Source: Verrucomicrobiota bacterium (lineage in GTDB: Bacteria > Verrucomicrobiota > Verrucomicrobiia > Opitutales > UBA953). Taken from it: a stretch of DNA of 57,715 nt. The notes below the pieces were generated by a model. The model made no database searches. It had not been told where the DNA came from and saw only the letters and a program-made list of their open reading frames with translations. Made by a program: the position numbers and the translations under genes. Location: the NCBI GenBank assembly GCA_003569205.1, contig BGOK01000005.1, forward strand, positions 1 to 57,715, given 5' to 3'. Of this stretch, positions 8,639 through 17,734 are shown piece by piece; the first letter of the stretch is position 1; the number at the start of each line of letters is the position of its first letter.

Positions 8639-9937
8639 ATGGCTCCGCAGGACAAGATCGACGTTCTCATCCTTGGTTCAGGCGGCCGTGAGCACGCGCT
8701 GCTCAAGGCCTGCCTCCGCAGTCCCCGCGTCGGCCAGGTCCGCGTGGCTCCCGGTAACGGCGGCATGGCACTCGAAGCCGAATGCCTAGAAGTCGACATC
8801 AACAGCGGCGCCGCGGTCCTTGACCTCGTCCGCCGCACGGGGACGCAGTTCGTCATCGTCGGCCCAGAGGTACCGTTGGCCCATGGGGTGGTCGATGTCC
8901 TCGAAGCGGCGGGCGTCAAGGCGTACGGCCCTTTACAGGCGGGAGCGCGGCTCGAAGCCAGTAAGGCCTTCAGCAAGGACTTCCTGTTCCGTCACAAGAT
9001 TCCCACCGCGGCTGCTGAGACCTTTCGATCCTTGGAACCAGCCCTGGCCTACGTCCGTCAGCAACCTGTCCCCATTGTCATCAAAGCCTCGGGCTTGGCG
9101 GCCGGGAAGGGTGTCGTCATTGCGATGAATCACGCCGAGGCTGAAGCCGCTTTACGCGATATGATGGAAGCGAAGGTCTTCGGGAGTTCGGGCGATGAAG
9201 TCGTCATCGAGGAATTCATGCAGGGCGAGGAAGCCTCGATCATGCTCATGGTCTGCGGCGAAGAGTATCTTATGCTGCCGCCGAGTCAGGACCATAAGCG
9301 CGTGGGCGAAGGCGATACCGGCCTGAATACGGGCGGCATGGGTGCCTATGCGCCGACGACGGTCGTCACGCCCGAAGTCGAGCGCCGCTTACGCACGGAG
9401 ATCATCGTGCCTACCTTGCGTGGTTTAAAGGCCGATGGCATTGATTACCGCGGGACACTCTACGTCGGTATCATGGTGACTTCGATTGGCCCGCGCGTGG
9501 TCGAATTCAATGTCCGTTTTGGAGACCCCGAATGCCAAGTGCTCATGCCCTCATTAGAGACCGACCCGGTCGAAATCATGGAGGCCATCGCCGCTGGCAC
9601 CTTCCGTTCGGCTTCCGTGCGGCTGCGTCCGGGTTCGACAATCATCGTCGTCCTCGCTGCGGGCGGGTATCCCGGTGAAATCCGTAAAGGCGACGTCATC
9701 ACTTTGCCGCCGCAGCTCCCGGCGGGCGTGGATATCGTCCACGGTGGCACCAAGCGCTTGCCCGATGGCCAAGTTGTGACCTCGGGTGGGCGCGTGCTCG
9801 GCGTCGTCGCTCATGGCGCCACTTTGGCGGAAGCCGCTCAAAAGGCCTACGCGGTGGTGCCGCAAATCCAGTTTGCCGGTTGCCATTATCGTCGGGACAT
9901 CGGCTACCGCCAGCTCCGCCGCGACGGCGCGGTCTGA
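8639..9937 (+). CDS. purD: Phosphoribosylamine-glycine ligase
   Basis: Joins glycine to 5-phosphoribosylamine with ATP to give GAR, the second step of purine synthesis in the cytosol. The 432 residues match the family. The N-terminus has LILGSGGREHALL. The ATP-grasp part has KASGLAAGKGV, VIEEFMQGEEAS and the metal-binding EFNVRFGDPECQ. The C-terminal domain ends in GCHYRRDIGYR. I start at the ATG at 8639, after the tRNA terminator. The following phosphatase gene begins 42 bases downstream, and both may be cotranscribed with rpiB. No other purine gene is nearby. Confidence 0.97.
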   Translation: MAPQDKIDVLILGSGGREHALLKACLRSPRVGQVRVAPGNGGMALEAECLEVDINSGAAVLDLVRRTGTQFVIVGPEVPLAHGVVDVLEAAGVKAYGPLQAGARLEASKAFSKDFLFRHKIPTAAAETFRSLEPALAYVRQQPVPIVIKASGLAAGKGVVIAMNHAEAEAALRDMMEAKVFGSSGDEVVIEEFMQGEEASIMLMVCGEEYLMLPPSQDHKRVGEGDTGLNTGGMGAYAPTTVVTPEVERRLRTEIIVPTLRGLKADGIDYRGTLYVGIMVTSIGPRVVEFNVRFGDPECQVLMPSLETDPVEIMEAIAAGTFRSASVRLRPGSTIIVVLAAGGYPGEIRKGDVITLPPQLPAGVDIVHGGTKRLPDGQVVTSGGRVLGVVAHGATLAEAAQKAYAVVPQIQFAGCHYRRDIGYRQLRRDGAV

Positions 9938-9979
9938 TTACGGGTTGAACCGCCCCACCGCCTCGACACTCTCTCGTCC

Positions 9980-10468
9980 ATGCCAGTCGAACGCGATACC
10001 GTGACGTTTGTCTGCACAGGGAATACCTGTCGCAGTCCGATGGCGGAGGCATTGTTGCGCGCGGCTTTGGCGAAGCGGGCAGGGGGACTGGAGAAATTGA
10101 AAGTCGCTTCGTTCGGCTTAGCGGCGCAACCGGGCGATTCGGCCTCACCGAACTCGGTGAAGACGATGCAGCGCATTGGGCAGGACCTTCGGGCGCACCG
10201 GAGCCGTCTCCTGTCGCAGGCCGACCTGGATTGTAGCCTCGTCGTCTTTGGGATGACGGAATCGCACCTCGCGGCGCTCCGGCAACGTTTCGACTCCTTA
10301 CCGGAACACGTCCTCCTCCTCCGGGACGTCCTCCCCGAAGGCGCGGACCGTAATATTCCCGATCCCTTTGGCGGCGGTTACCGCGACTACGAAGAATGCC
10401 GCGACTCGATGGTGGAAGCCATCCCCGCCTTACTGGCCTTGCTGAAGCACCATTTTATCCGACCATGA
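9980..10468 (+). CDS. Low-molecular-weight protein-tyrosine-phosphatase family
   Basis: A cytosolic phosphatase of the arsenate-reductase/LMW-PTP fold. The P-loop CTGNTCRS puts the nucleophilic cysteine at C12 and the arginine at R18. The catalytic acid lies in DPFGG (D128). The length of 162 residues is normal. The start ATG at 9980 follows a C/T-rich leader (ctctctcgtcc). The stop overlaps the rpiB start by the ATGA arrangement, so the two are translationally coupled. In Gram-positives a related phosphatase gene commonly neighbours rpiB, supporting a conserved pair. The substrate (phosphotyrosine or phosphoarginine) cannot be decided here. Confidence 0.93.
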   Translation: MPVERDTVTFVCTGNTCRSPMAEALLRAALAKRAGGLEKLKVASFGLAAQPGDSASPNSVKTMQRIGQDLRAHRSRLLSQADLDCSLVVFGMTESHLAALRQRFDSLPEHVLLLRDVLPEGADRNIPDPFGGGYRDYEECRDSMVEAIPALLALLKHHFIRP

Positions 10469-10911
10469 CCACCCCTTTGACCTTCTCCTTTGGTAGCGAC
10501 CATGGAGGCTTGGCCCTGCGCCGGGACCTCATGGCTGCCTTGCGTGCCAAAGGCTACACCATCCTCGACCGCGGAACCGAGACCGAGGCCTCCTGTGATT
10601 ATCCCGACTACGCCCACGCTGTCGGCGCGGACGTGACTTCCGGACGTGCCCAGTTTGGGTTCCTTGTCTGCACGACCGGCATCGGCATTTCGATTGCTGC
10701 CAATAAGGTCCCCGGCATCCGGGCCGCCTTGGTGCAGAGCGCCGACGCTGCCGAGCTGAGCCGTCGGCATAATGACGCGAACGTCCTGTGTTTGGGGGCT
10801 AAATATGTCGACTTCCCTTTGGCTTTGGCCTGTGCCGAAGCCTTCTTGGCGGCCCAGTTCGAGGGTGGGCGCCATGACCGTCGCGTCGCCAAGATAGAGA
10901 CTTGTGGATAA
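10465..10911 (+). CDS. rpiB: Ribose-5-phosphate isomerase B
   Basis: Interconverts ribose 5-phosphate and ribulose 5-phosphate in the pentose phosphate pathway. The 148 residues fit RpiB/LacAB. The N-terminus carries GSDHGG. The active-site loop is CTTGIGISIAANK, whose first residue is the catalytic cysteine. RHNDANVLCLG is also a family signature. It starts at the ATG that overlaps the stop of the phosphatase gene (ATGA). glyA follows after 60 bases, an order (phosphatase-rpiB-glyA) that also occurs in Firmicutes. Confidence 0.97.
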   Translation: MTTPLTFSFGSDHGGLALRRDLMAALRAKGYTILDRGTETEASCDYPDYAHAVGADVTSGRAQFGFLVCTTGIGISIAANKVPGIRAALVQSADAAELSRRHNDANVLCLGAKYVDFPLALACAEAFLAAQFEGGRHDRRVAKIETCG

Positions 10912-10971
10912 TTGCCCGCCTTTTCCGTTGTCACGCTTGCTTCCGCATCTTTCACCTATCTCCCTATTCTC

Positions 10972-12227
10972 ATGACTGCCATCAGCCGCACTCCGCTCGC
11001 CCAGCTCGACCCAGAAATCGACGCCCTCATCAAGGCCGAGCTCAACCGTCAGCAGACGCACCTCGAACTGATTGCCTCGGAGAACTTCACCTTGCCTGCG
11101 ATCATGGAAGCGCAGGGCAGCGTGCTCACCAACAAGTATGCCGAAGGCTATCCTGGTAAGCGCTGGTATGGTGGTTGCGAACAGGTCGACAAAATCGAGC
11201 AGTTGGCGATTGACCGTGCGAAGGCTCTCTTCGGTGCTGACCATGCCAACGTCCAGCCGCACTCGGGCAGCCAAGCCAACGCCGCCGTTTACTTTGCGAG
11301 CATCAAGCCTGGTGATAAGATTCTGACGATGAACCTGTCGCACGGCGGGCACCTCACGCACGGCAACTCCGCTAACTTCTCGGGCAAGCTTTACACACCG
11401 CTGTCCACTACGGCGTCGGCGCTGATGGCCGCATCAATTACGACGAAGTCGCCGAGATGGCTGCGCGTGAAAAGCCGAAGATGATCACGGTTGGTGCGTC
11501 TGCATACGCTCGTGAAATCGACTTCGCGCGCTTCGGTCAAATTGCCAAGGAGAACGGTGCGCTCCTGCTCGCTGACATCGCGCACATCGCTGGCCTCGTC
11601 GCCGCTGGCGTGCATCCTTCGCCCGTGCCGTATGCTGATTTCGTCACCACGACCACGCACAAGACCCTGCGCGGTCCGCGTGGCGGCTTGATCCTGTGCA
11701 AGGCTGAGCATGCTAAAGCCGTCGACTCTGCGGTCTTCCCGGGTGCCCAAGGCGGCCCCTTGGAGCATGTTATTGCCGCCAAGGCCGTCTGCTTTGCCCA
11801 GTGTGCGACTCCAGGCTTTAAGGAATACGCCCGCCAGGTGGTGGCTAATTCGAAGGCGCTCGCCGACGCCCTCGTCGGTCTCGGCTTTGGTTTAATCAGC
11901 GGTGGTACAGATAACCACTTGAGCCTCATTGACTTGCGTAAGAGCCATCCTAATGTCTCCGGTAAGGATGCCCAGCTCGCGCTCGATGCCGCCCACATCA
12001 CCACCAACAAGAATACGGTGCCGGACGAGACCCGAAGCCCCTTTCAGGCCAGTGGCATCCGCGTCGGCACGGCTGCGGTGACCTCTCGTGGCATGAAGGA
12101 GTCGGAAATGTGCCAAATTGCCCAAGCCATCGCTGTGGTGCTCTCGGATCCCTCCAATCCGGCGAAAATCGAGGAAGGTAAGGCCATCGCCTCGGCCCTG
12201 TGTGCCCGTTTCCCCTTGCCCTATTGA
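10972..12227 (+). CDS. glyA: Serine hydroxymethyltransferase, frame broken at about 11395
   Basis: Transfers the hydroxymethyl group of serine to tetrahydrofolate with PLP, making glycine and one-carbon units. The first 140 residues (from ATG 10972: [47 protein letters not shown]) and the rest from about 11400 ([15 protein letters not shown], the PLP lysine in [15 protein letters not shown]-terminus to 12227) lie in different frames. Removing two bases from tttacacaccgctg restores the expected F/L-Y-T-A-V-H-Y-G. Everything else is fully conserved and the enzyme is central, so I suspect a sequence error or a very recent mutation. Glycine made here would feed purD nearby. Confidence 0.9.
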
Positions 12228-12298
12228 GTTTGTTCCGCACTTTTTCGCTTTCATTCCTTTTTATACCCCCTATTCTAATTATCTACCCCACTAACCCC

Positions 12299-13009
12299 AT
12301 GAATACCCCTATTCGTAACCGCAAAGGCTTCACGCTCATCGAGCTGCTGACCGTTATCGCGATCATCGGCATCCTTGCCGCCGTCCTCTTCCCCGGCGTT
12401 CAGGGCGTTATGCGCCAAGCCAAGAAGTCCACGGCCCAGACCAAGGTCCGGAATATCGCCCAGGCCTACATCTCCTTCGCCTCGACGGGCAACAAGTTCG
12501 TCAAGCAGGGTGCCTGGAGCCTCACCGCCCCGACCCAAGCCAACTCGGTCGCCGATTTCGGCGCCGTGCTCGCCTACAACGCCAACCTGGGCGCCGCCGA
12601 ACTCTGGTATGTAGACGCCGACCAGCTGAACGAATCTGCTTCCTTCCCGAAGCAGGTCCTCCTCGGTGCCACCGGCGCCCAGCAGGTCGACCCGAACTTC
12701 CTTACCGGCTCCGTCCAGTACGGCTACCACTCCTGGACGACCTTCGTCCCGACCCCCCGCAACATTGACGAAAAGATTCCCCTCTTCTGGGCTCGTGGTC
12801 TGACCACCGCCGGCAAGTGGGACGCCACCAACGGCGTCTGGGGTGCTGAAGGCGGCCACATCGCTTTCGGTGACTCGCACGTCACCTGGTTCCAAGACAC
12901 CGCGACTGACGACACCAAGTTCGTCTCCAAGAAGAACGCTGGTACGATGACTGCCAACTGGCAGGACGCCGTCTCGGTTGGCACGGTGACCGAACTGAAG
13001 TCCAAGTAA
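12299..13009 (+). CDS. Type II/IV pseudopilin with prepilin-type N-terminus
   Basis: The N-terminus has a short basic leader ([10 protein letters not shown]) followed by [19 protein letters not shown], the class III prepilin cleavage and methylation site, with cleavage after the glycine and Glu5 conserved. The remaining 210 residues form a periplasmic domain ending in a segment with [12 protein letters not shown], resembling the H-x-x-x-D-G-H-V tail of many PVC pseudopilins. Such proteins assemble into pilus-like fibres for secretion or surface display. It stands between glyA and a strong terminator, without secretion machinery nearby. I chose the ATG at 12299, since the longer frame overlaps glyA and would bury the leader. 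Confidence 0.9.
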   Translation: MNTPIRNRKGFTLIELLTVIAIIGILAAVLFPGVQGVMRQAKKSTAQTKVRNIAQAYISFASTGNKFVKQGAWSLTAPTQANSVADFGAVLAYNANLGAAELWYVDADQLNESASFPKQVLLGATGAQQVDPNFLTGSVQYGYHSWTTFVPTPRNIDEKIPLFWARGLTTAGKWDATNGVWGAEGGHIAFGDSHVTWFQDTATDDTKFVSKKNAGTMTANWQDAVSVGTVTELKSK

Positions 13010-13030
13010 GCGACTTTGGTTTCTGCGAAA

Positions 13031-13060
13031 AGCCCCGGGCCACCGGGGCTTTTTTGTTTT
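13031..13060 (+). terminator. Rho-independent terminator after the pseudopilin gene
   Basis: AGCCCCGG-gcca-CCGGGGCT (13031-13050) is followed by TTTTTGTTTT. It ends the pseudopilin transcript 22 bases after the stop codon. Confidence 0.92.
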
Positions 13061-13093
13061 CGGAACCTACCCGATAGGCATTGTTTGCTTAGC

Positions 13094-14029
13094 ATGGCCG
13101 CCCAGCACACATGGATCGACGCTTGTCGGCCGAAGACTTTGGTCGCGGCGGCCGTGCCCGTTGCAGTCGGTGGTGCGGTTATGTGGTCTCATGGAAAACG
13201 GGTGGACGGGTCGGATGATCCGAGCCTTGCGCTGGCGTACTGCCTGGCCTTCGCTCTCTGCGTGCAGGTCGCCTGTAACTTCGCCAACGACCTCGGAGAT
13301 ACGCTGCGCGGGGCCGACACCTCCGCGCGTGTCGGGCCACGTCGGGCCGTCGCCAATGGAGACATCACGCCGGCGCAGATGCAGCGCGGCATCTGGATAG
13401 CCTGTGTGCTGGCACTCGTTGTCGGTAGCCCGGTTGGCCTGCTTTCGCCGTGGCTGGCCTTGGCGGGCGTGCTGGCGATTGCCTGCGCCTTAGGCTACAC
13501 CTTAGGTCCGTATCCTTTGGCCTACAATGGGCTCGGGGATGTCTTTGTCACCGCCTGCTTCGGCGTGCAAGCGACGGCGCTGACCGCTTGGGCGGCTTTC
13601 TTGGCCACGACTTGCCAATGTGGCCTGCACGGAGGCATGCCGTGGGTGCCGGCTCTGGTTGCGGGACTCGGTTTAGGCCTCTTGGCCGATAACATCCTCG
13701 TCGCGAACAACGCCCGCGATTACGAGACCGACCTCGACGCCGGCAAGCGAACCACTGTCGTGCGTTTCGGCCGGGGCTTCGCGCGTGGCCTTCACGCTCT
13801 CAACTTGGCCGCTGGACTGGCCTGCCTGGGCTTGGTCTTCGGTTGGCTGCCACTGCTCGTTCTACCTTGGGCCGTCTGGCAGCACCGCGGTTTCCGGCAG
13901 GCGCAACACGCGGGGGATTTCGTGCCTTTCCTCGCCCAAGCGGCCGGGTTGTTGCTGGTGGCCGGCGCCCTGTGCGTAACTGCCGCTTGCCTTGGCCTGA
14001 CCCCTAAGGAATTCTGGCTGTCGCGATGA
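13094..14029 (+). CDS. menA: 1,4-dihydroxy-2-naphthoate polyprenyltransferase
   Basis: A UbiA-superfamily membrane enzyme that prenylates DHNA to demethylmenaquinone. The first Asp-rich motif is NFANDLGDTLRGAD and the GPRRAVANGDITP segment is MenA-like rather than UbiA-like. The second Asp-rich motif is NNARDYETDLDAGKRT. About eight hydrophobic helices are visible over 311 residues. The ATG at 13094 precedes the conserved W-I-D-A-C-R-P-K-T-L. The stop overlaps the start of the dCMP deaminase gene (ATGA). Menaquinol is the likely electron donor to the alternative complex III encoded further right. Confidence 0.93.
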   Translation: MAAQHTWIDACRPKTLVAAAVPVAVGGAVMWSHGKRVDGSDDPSLALAYCLAFALCVQVACNFANDLGDTLRGADTSARVGPRRAVANGDITPAQMQRGIWIACVLALVVGSPVGLLSPWLALAGVLAIACALGYTLGPYPLAYNGLGDVFVTACFGVQATALTAWAAFLATTCQCGLHGGMPWVPALVAGLGLGLLADNILVANNARDYETDLDAGKRTTVVRFGRGFARGLHALNLAAGLACLGLVFGWLPLLVLPWAVWQHRGFRQAQHAGDFVPFLAQAAGLLLVAGALCVTAACLGLTPKEFWLSR

Positions 14030-14502
14030 ATGCACCCGAGTCACTCGCCAGCCAGCTCGAGGCTCTCGTCAACGCGGGCACCCGACCCTCGTGGGACGAA
14101 TATTTCATGGCGACCGCCGTCTTGGTCAGCTCGCGCTCCAGCTGCGAACGTTTGCACGTTGGCTGCGTTGTCGTGTCCACGGGGAAGCACCCCAATCGAC
14201 TCGTCGCCGCGGGCTATAATGGTTTCCTGCCGGGCACGCCCCATGACTCCAAGATTCGCGATGGGCACGAGCAGGCCACCGTGCATGCGGAGCAGAATGC
14301 CGTGGCCGACGCCGCCAAGCGTGGTGTCTCCCTCCAGGGCACGGTCTGTTACGTCACCCATTTTCCGTGCGTGAACTGCGCCAAGATTCTCGCGGCCGCC
14401 GGCATCATCGAGGTGCGTTACCGGCATGACTATAAGAACGACCCGTTGGTCGCGGAGCTGTTTGCGCAGGCAGGCTTGATCGTCACGAAGTTGGTGGGCT
14501 AA
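14026..14502 (+). CDS. dCMP/cytidine deaminase family protein
   Basis: A zinc-dependent deaminase of the dCMP deaminase (ComEB) type, which would make dUMP for thymidylate synthesis. The zinc and catalytic residues are H87-A-E89 in HAEQNA and C115/C118 in PCVNCAK. The N-terminal WDEYFMATA and GYNGFLPG are typical. 158 residues is a normal length. It is coupled to menA by a 4-base overlap and to yqgE by a TAATG overlap, so the three form one operon. The allosteric dCTP site cannot be judged by eye. Confidence 0.9.
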   Translation: MNAPESLASQLEALVNAGTRPSWDEYFMATAVLVSSRSSCERLHVGCVVVSTGKHPNRLVAAGYNGFLPGTPHDSKIRDGHEQATVHAEQNAVADAAKRGVSLQGTVCYVTHFPCVNCAKILAAAGIIEVRYRHDYKNDPLVAELFAQAGLIVTKLVG

Positions 14503-15047
14503 TGGCCAGCAAGTTCCAGTCCATGGCGGGACGCGTGCTGGTCTCGCACCCGTTGCAGCGCGACGAGAACTTCTGTGAGACCGTCGTTCTCATTCATACG
14601 CATACCAAGGCCGACGGCGCGATGGGGGTTATATTGAATCGCCCCCTAGGGCAGTATCTCGGCCAAGTGCAGGAAGAGTTCGGCGCTGGGCCGTTGTCGG
14701 GCGTGCCCCTGCATGTTGGCGGGCCTTGTTCGGCGGACCGGATGGCCTTGGGTGGGTGGAAATTCGCGGCACGCGGGCCAGCGGCGATTCGCTTTGGTAT
14801 CAGCCGTGAGGAGGCCGAGGTCTTGGCCGATATCGGCGAGTACCGTTTATTCGCTTATGTTGGGTATGCGGGCTGGTCGCCTGGACAGCTCGAGAATGAA
14901 CTCCGCCTCAATGCTTGGGTCGTTTGTCCTTTTGAACGCGCCACCGCCCAGCTGAAGGAGCAGGCTTTTTGGAAGGGGTTGTTGGCACGGCATCGTCCCG
15001 ACCTCCGGCTGGTCCTCGATTCGCCTGAGAATCCGGGCAATAATTAA
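14502..15047 (+). CDS. yqgE: YqgE/AlgH family protein (DUF179)
   Basis: A 181-residue protein of the UPF0301/DUF179 family. It shows GRVLVSHPLQRDENF at the start, GVILNRPLG, HVGGPC and the late GYAGWSPGQLENEL, all conserved in YqgE. The biochemical role is unsettled; AlgH in Pseudomonas was first linked to alginate regulation. The gene shares its first base with the stop of the deaminase gene and converges on the M23 peptidase gene with no intervening base. Confidence 0.93.
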   Translation: MASKFQSMAGRVLVSHPLQRDENFCETVVLIHTHTKADGAMGVILNRPLGQYLGQVQEEFGAGPLSGVPLHVGGPCSADRMALGGWKFAARGPAAIRFGISREEAEVLADIGEYRLFAYVGYAGWSPGQLENELRLNAWVVCPFERATAQLKEQAFWKGLLARHRPDLRLVLDSPENPGNN

Positions 15048-16040
15048 TCAGCGCGTCCCCGTCAGCAGGATGTCGACGTTCCGAATCAGGGTTTCGGCGG
15101 GCAGCTTAGCGTCGGCAGTGATCATCTTGCGCTGGACTAATTGCGGGCGAAATTTCTGGTCGAGGGCGACGTAGCTCCAGGAACCTTTGGGTAATTGCTT
15201 GCTCTCCGGAGGGAGGGCCGTCCAGCGTTTCGGTAGGCCATGCCAGGTGAATTCGACGTACCAACCCGCCGCCTTCGCTGGGTCACTGCCAGGCGCCATC
15301 AGTCCAGGGTAGCGTTGGATGAAGTCTGGCGGACGCTTAGTCCGCATCGTCACGGCGAGCGCGGTCGGTAATTGCCGGACGCTTTCGAGTAGGTTCACGG
15401 ATGAGCGTGCCAAGACCGGCATGGGGTCAAAGCCGGCCAGGTTCTGTCCATTCCAGATACCATGTTGATTCGGCGTGGCGCGGAGGTCGGGCTGCTGGTT
15501 ATACCAATTACCAAAGTTGGCCGAGAGCACCAAACCGATTTCGAAATGGAGGTGCGCGCGCTCCTTGGGGATGGCGGTCGCACTGATGGACGTGTGGCCC
15601 ATCGTCGCGATGACCGCCCCCTTGGGCAACTGGTCGCCCACCTTGAGGTTCTTATCGATGGAGGCGAGGTGGGCGTAGAGCGTGTAGACGTGAATTTCAG
15701 CCTCGGGGTGGTGGAGGATGATATACTTGCCGTACGGGCCGTTAAGCTGCTGATTGAGGTAGGCGACGCTCCCTTTCATGGCCGTGAATATCCGGTCGAG
15801 CGGCTCACCGTTCGGGCCTCGGGAAATCGGGCGGATGTCGACCCCTTCGTGGAAGCGACGCTGCTCGTCGCGGACCATACCGAACAGTGCGGACTCTGGC
15901 TTGCCTGAAACGGTGGGCTGGGCGTAGTCCTCGTAGGAACGGATAGTCGTTCGGTCCATCGAGGTGGGCCAGACGATTTCGGTGGCCGCGAGTGGGCCGG
16001 CGAGGAGCAGGCAGACGAGCGTGCTAAGTCCGCGGTTCAC
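15048..16040 (-). CDS. Secreted M23-family metallopeptidase
   Basis: Begins with a signal peptide (MNRGLSTLVCLLLAGPLAAT). The LytM/M23 catalytic core has HEGVDI in RFHEGVDIR (first zinc His and Asp), the central YTLYAHL and the H-x-H pair in HLHFEIG. The order is complete, so it should be an active peptidoglycan endopeptidase in the periplasm. After the core there are about 150 residues of a C-terminal domain with no recognised family. It overlaps the upstream lipoprotein gene by four bases (ATGA), suggesting that the two work together at the cell envelope (inference). Confidence 0.9.
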   Translation of the reverse strand: MNRGLSTLVCLLLAGPLAATEIVWPTSMDRTTIRSYEDYAQPTVSGKPESALFGMVRDEQRRFHEGVDIRPISRGPNGEPLDRIFTAMKGSVAYLNQQLNGPYGKYIILHHPEAEIHVYTLYAHLASIDKNLKVGDQLPKGAVIATMGHTSISATAIPKERAHLHFEIGLVLSANFGNWYNQQPDLRATPNQHGIWNGQNLAGFDPMPVLARSSVNLLESVRQLPTALAVTMRTKRPPDFIQRYPGLMAPGSDPAKAAGWYVEFTWHGLPKRWTALPPESKQLPKGSWSYVALDQKFRPQLVQRKMITADAKLPAETLIRNVDILLTGTR

Positions 16041-16546
16041 TTTTGCTCGAGTTCCTTGCGGATGATGACCATCGAGGCGTTCAGATTATCGCTCAGGAAA
16101 AGGGCGGCTTCGCGGCTACTCATTCCTTTCTGCTCCACGGCGAACATGAGTTTCCCGTCATTAATTTGGTGGTCGATATGCATGATGCCCACGGCGGCCT
16201 CGTTGACGATAAGTACGAGGTTTTTCCCGCGGGCCTCGCGCGTGATATCCATGATAGTCCGGGCCGCGGAGGTGTTCACGTGGACGAGCAGGTAGACTTG
16301 GCGCAGGTCGCTGGGGCCGGCTTCGATGACGGTCGTACTCAGGAGTTCTTCCGCGAGGGTGAGCTCCTTCGTCATGATCGGAATGGTGAGGCCGCTGACG
16401 GGAAGCTGGACGTTCTTCCGCATCGTCAAGGTCGACGAGGGTGGGGCTTCGACGAAGATGGAGGCGATGTGCGTGACCTTGTCGGTGTTGCAACCGACGA
16501 GGGCGAGGACGGCCAGCAGGAGGCTAGCGGGACGGAGGAATGACAT
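16037..16546 (-). CDS. Lipoprotein with a SecD-P1-like domain
   Basis: The N-terminus MSFLRPASLLLAVLALVGC is a lipoprotein signal with the cysteine of the lipobox at residue 19 from the ATG at 16546. An in-frame TTG four codons upstream is less likely. The body ends in a pattern like the P1 head of SecD: T..ARTIMDITREARGK, NLVLIVNEAAVG, then an I-N-D-G segment and SSREAALFLSDNLN. This is a resemblance noted by eye, not a database match. It is sandwiched between a hypothetical gene and the M23 peptidase gene with overlaps or tiny gaps, so it is probably part of an envelope operon. Confidence 0.65.
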   Translation of the reverse strand: MSFLRPASLLLAVLALVGCNTDKVTHIASIFVEAPPSSTLTMRKNVQLPVSGLTIPIMTKELTLAEELLSTTVIEAGPSDLRQVYLLVHVNTSAARTIMDITREARGKNLVLIVNEAAVGIMHIDHQINDGKLMFAVEQKGMSSREAALFLSDNLNASMVIIRKELEQK

Positions 16547-16550
16547 AAAA

Positions 16551-17042
16551 TTAGCCAACGAGCATTTCCAAGGCCGTGCCCACTTGTAGGAGGTGGCTGG
16601 GTTGGAGGTCTAAGGCGGGGACGAGAAAGGTCTGCTTGGAGGAAGCGTGCTGATAGGAAATGAAGCCCTTGTCCGCCGGTCCCATGGCGCGGATGATGCG
16701 CTTGCGTTCGAGGAGCATGGCAAGGATGTGCTTGAGCACGCCCTTATCTCCACTTGGGTCCGCGTCGTCGTCGTAGAGCGAGAGGAAGAGCTCCTCGCGC
16801 GAAGCCAGTAACTGAGCGCGGTGCGCCTGTTCCTCTTCGTTGCGTTCCTTGACCTCCCGAGTCCAGCGGCCCAGCAGAAGCCCATTCGGGGTGAAGTGGG
16901 TGGCATGGTCCTTGAGGACATCGGCGCGCTCGATATTTCCGCCCAGCGGCTTGAAGACGACGCACACGACGGAGTCGCCGACGTGAAGTTCCTGGCCGGA
17001 GGCGGCGCAGGTACGAGCAATAGGTTTAACCTGCCAATCCAT
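16551..17042 (-). CDS. Conserved hypothetical protein
   Basis: A 163-residue soluble protein starting MDWQVKPIARTCAASGQ. The N-terminal part has two cysteines and a G-D-S-V-V-C-V strand pattern suggesting a small beta-barrel. The middle is a charged helix (TREVKERNEEEQAHRAQ), followed by ERKRIIRAMG. I do not recognise it as a characterised family. It is the first gene of the operon with the lipoprotein and M23 peptidase, and its upstream region holds a 17-base direct repeat. Confidence 0.7.
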   Translation of the reverse strand: MDWQVKPIARTCAASGQELHVGDSVVCVVFKPLGGNIERADVLKDHATHFTPNGLLLGRWTREVKERNEEEQAHRAQLLASREELFLSLYDDDADPSGDKGVLKHILAMLLERKRIIRAMGPADKGFISYQHASSKQTFLVPALDLQPSHLLQVGTALEMLVG

Positions 17043-17060
17043 GCCTTCAAAATGAGGCTA

Positions 17061-17123
17061 GGCGGGAGGGCGGGGCAATCCCATTCCCCTCACATTCTGG
17101 CCCTTTGGCGGGAGGGCGGGGCA
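17061..17123. repeat. 17-base direct repeat between divergent genes
   Basis: GGCGGGAGGGCGGGGCA occurs at 17061-17077 and again exactly at 17107-17123, in the 126-base gap between two divergently transcribed genes. It may be a paired regulatory site or a small duplication. Confidence 0.6.
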
Positions 17124-17168
17124 CCTCTTTGCGGCTGACTTAGGGGGCGACTCGGGCAAGGTGAACCC

Positions 17169-17723
17169 ATGTCTGAAAGCCCCGTCCCGCACTTGGCCCT
17201 GCTCGTCGTCGATGTCCAGCCGACCTTCCTCAAGGCGCTGCCGGATGCCGAGGCCTTCCTGCGTCGGTGCGCCTTGGCGGTCGGGGCGGCTCGGCTGTTA
17301 GGTATTCCCGTGTTCTTTACCGAGCAAGTCCCGGCCAAGCTCGGCGGCACGCACCCCGATCTCCTGCAGGCCGCTGGCCCTGATGCCGTCGTCGTTAGCA
17401 AAACGGCCTTTTCCGCGTTGGCGGGCGACGAACTTGCGACGGCCTTGGCTAGTCAGGGGATTAACAATCTTTTGATCTGTGGACTGGAGGGCCCGGTCTG
17501 CGTCTATCAGACGGCGGTCGATGCACTCCGGCAGGAGATGGGTGTGACGTTACTAGCCGACGCCATCACGGCCCGTCGTCCGGCCGACCAAGAAACCTGT
17601 TTCGCGATGCTGCGCTCGCATGGCGTCACCATCCTCCCAGTGGAGTCGGTGTTCTACGCGATGGTGCGCGATGCACAGTCCCCGCATTTCCGGGCGTTCA
17701 CCGAACTGGTGAAACAGGGCTAA
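17169..17723 (+). CDS. Isochorismatase-like cysteine hydrolase
   Basis: 184 residues of the isochorismatase fold. The catalytic aspartate is in LLVVDVQPTF. KTAFSAL gives the lysine and GLEGPVCVYQTAVDAL carries the nucleophilic cysteine C111. It is closest in appearance to the small YcaC/nicotinamidase-like hydrolases that resemble the metazoan ISOC proteins. No siderophore or NAD genes are nearby, so the substrate is unknown. It stands alone, divergent from the envelope operon and convergent with tsaD after 11 bases. Confidence 0.85.
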   Translation: MSESPVPHLALLVVDVQPTFLKALPDAEAFLRRCALAVGAARLLGIPVFFTEQVPAKLGGTHPDLLQAAGPDAVVVSKTAFSALAGDELATALASQGINNLLICGLEGPVCVYQTAVDALRQEMGVTLLADAITARRPADQETCFAMLRSHGVTILPVESVFYAMVRDAQSPHFRAFTELVKQG

Positions 17724-17734
17724 GCCGGACTGGC

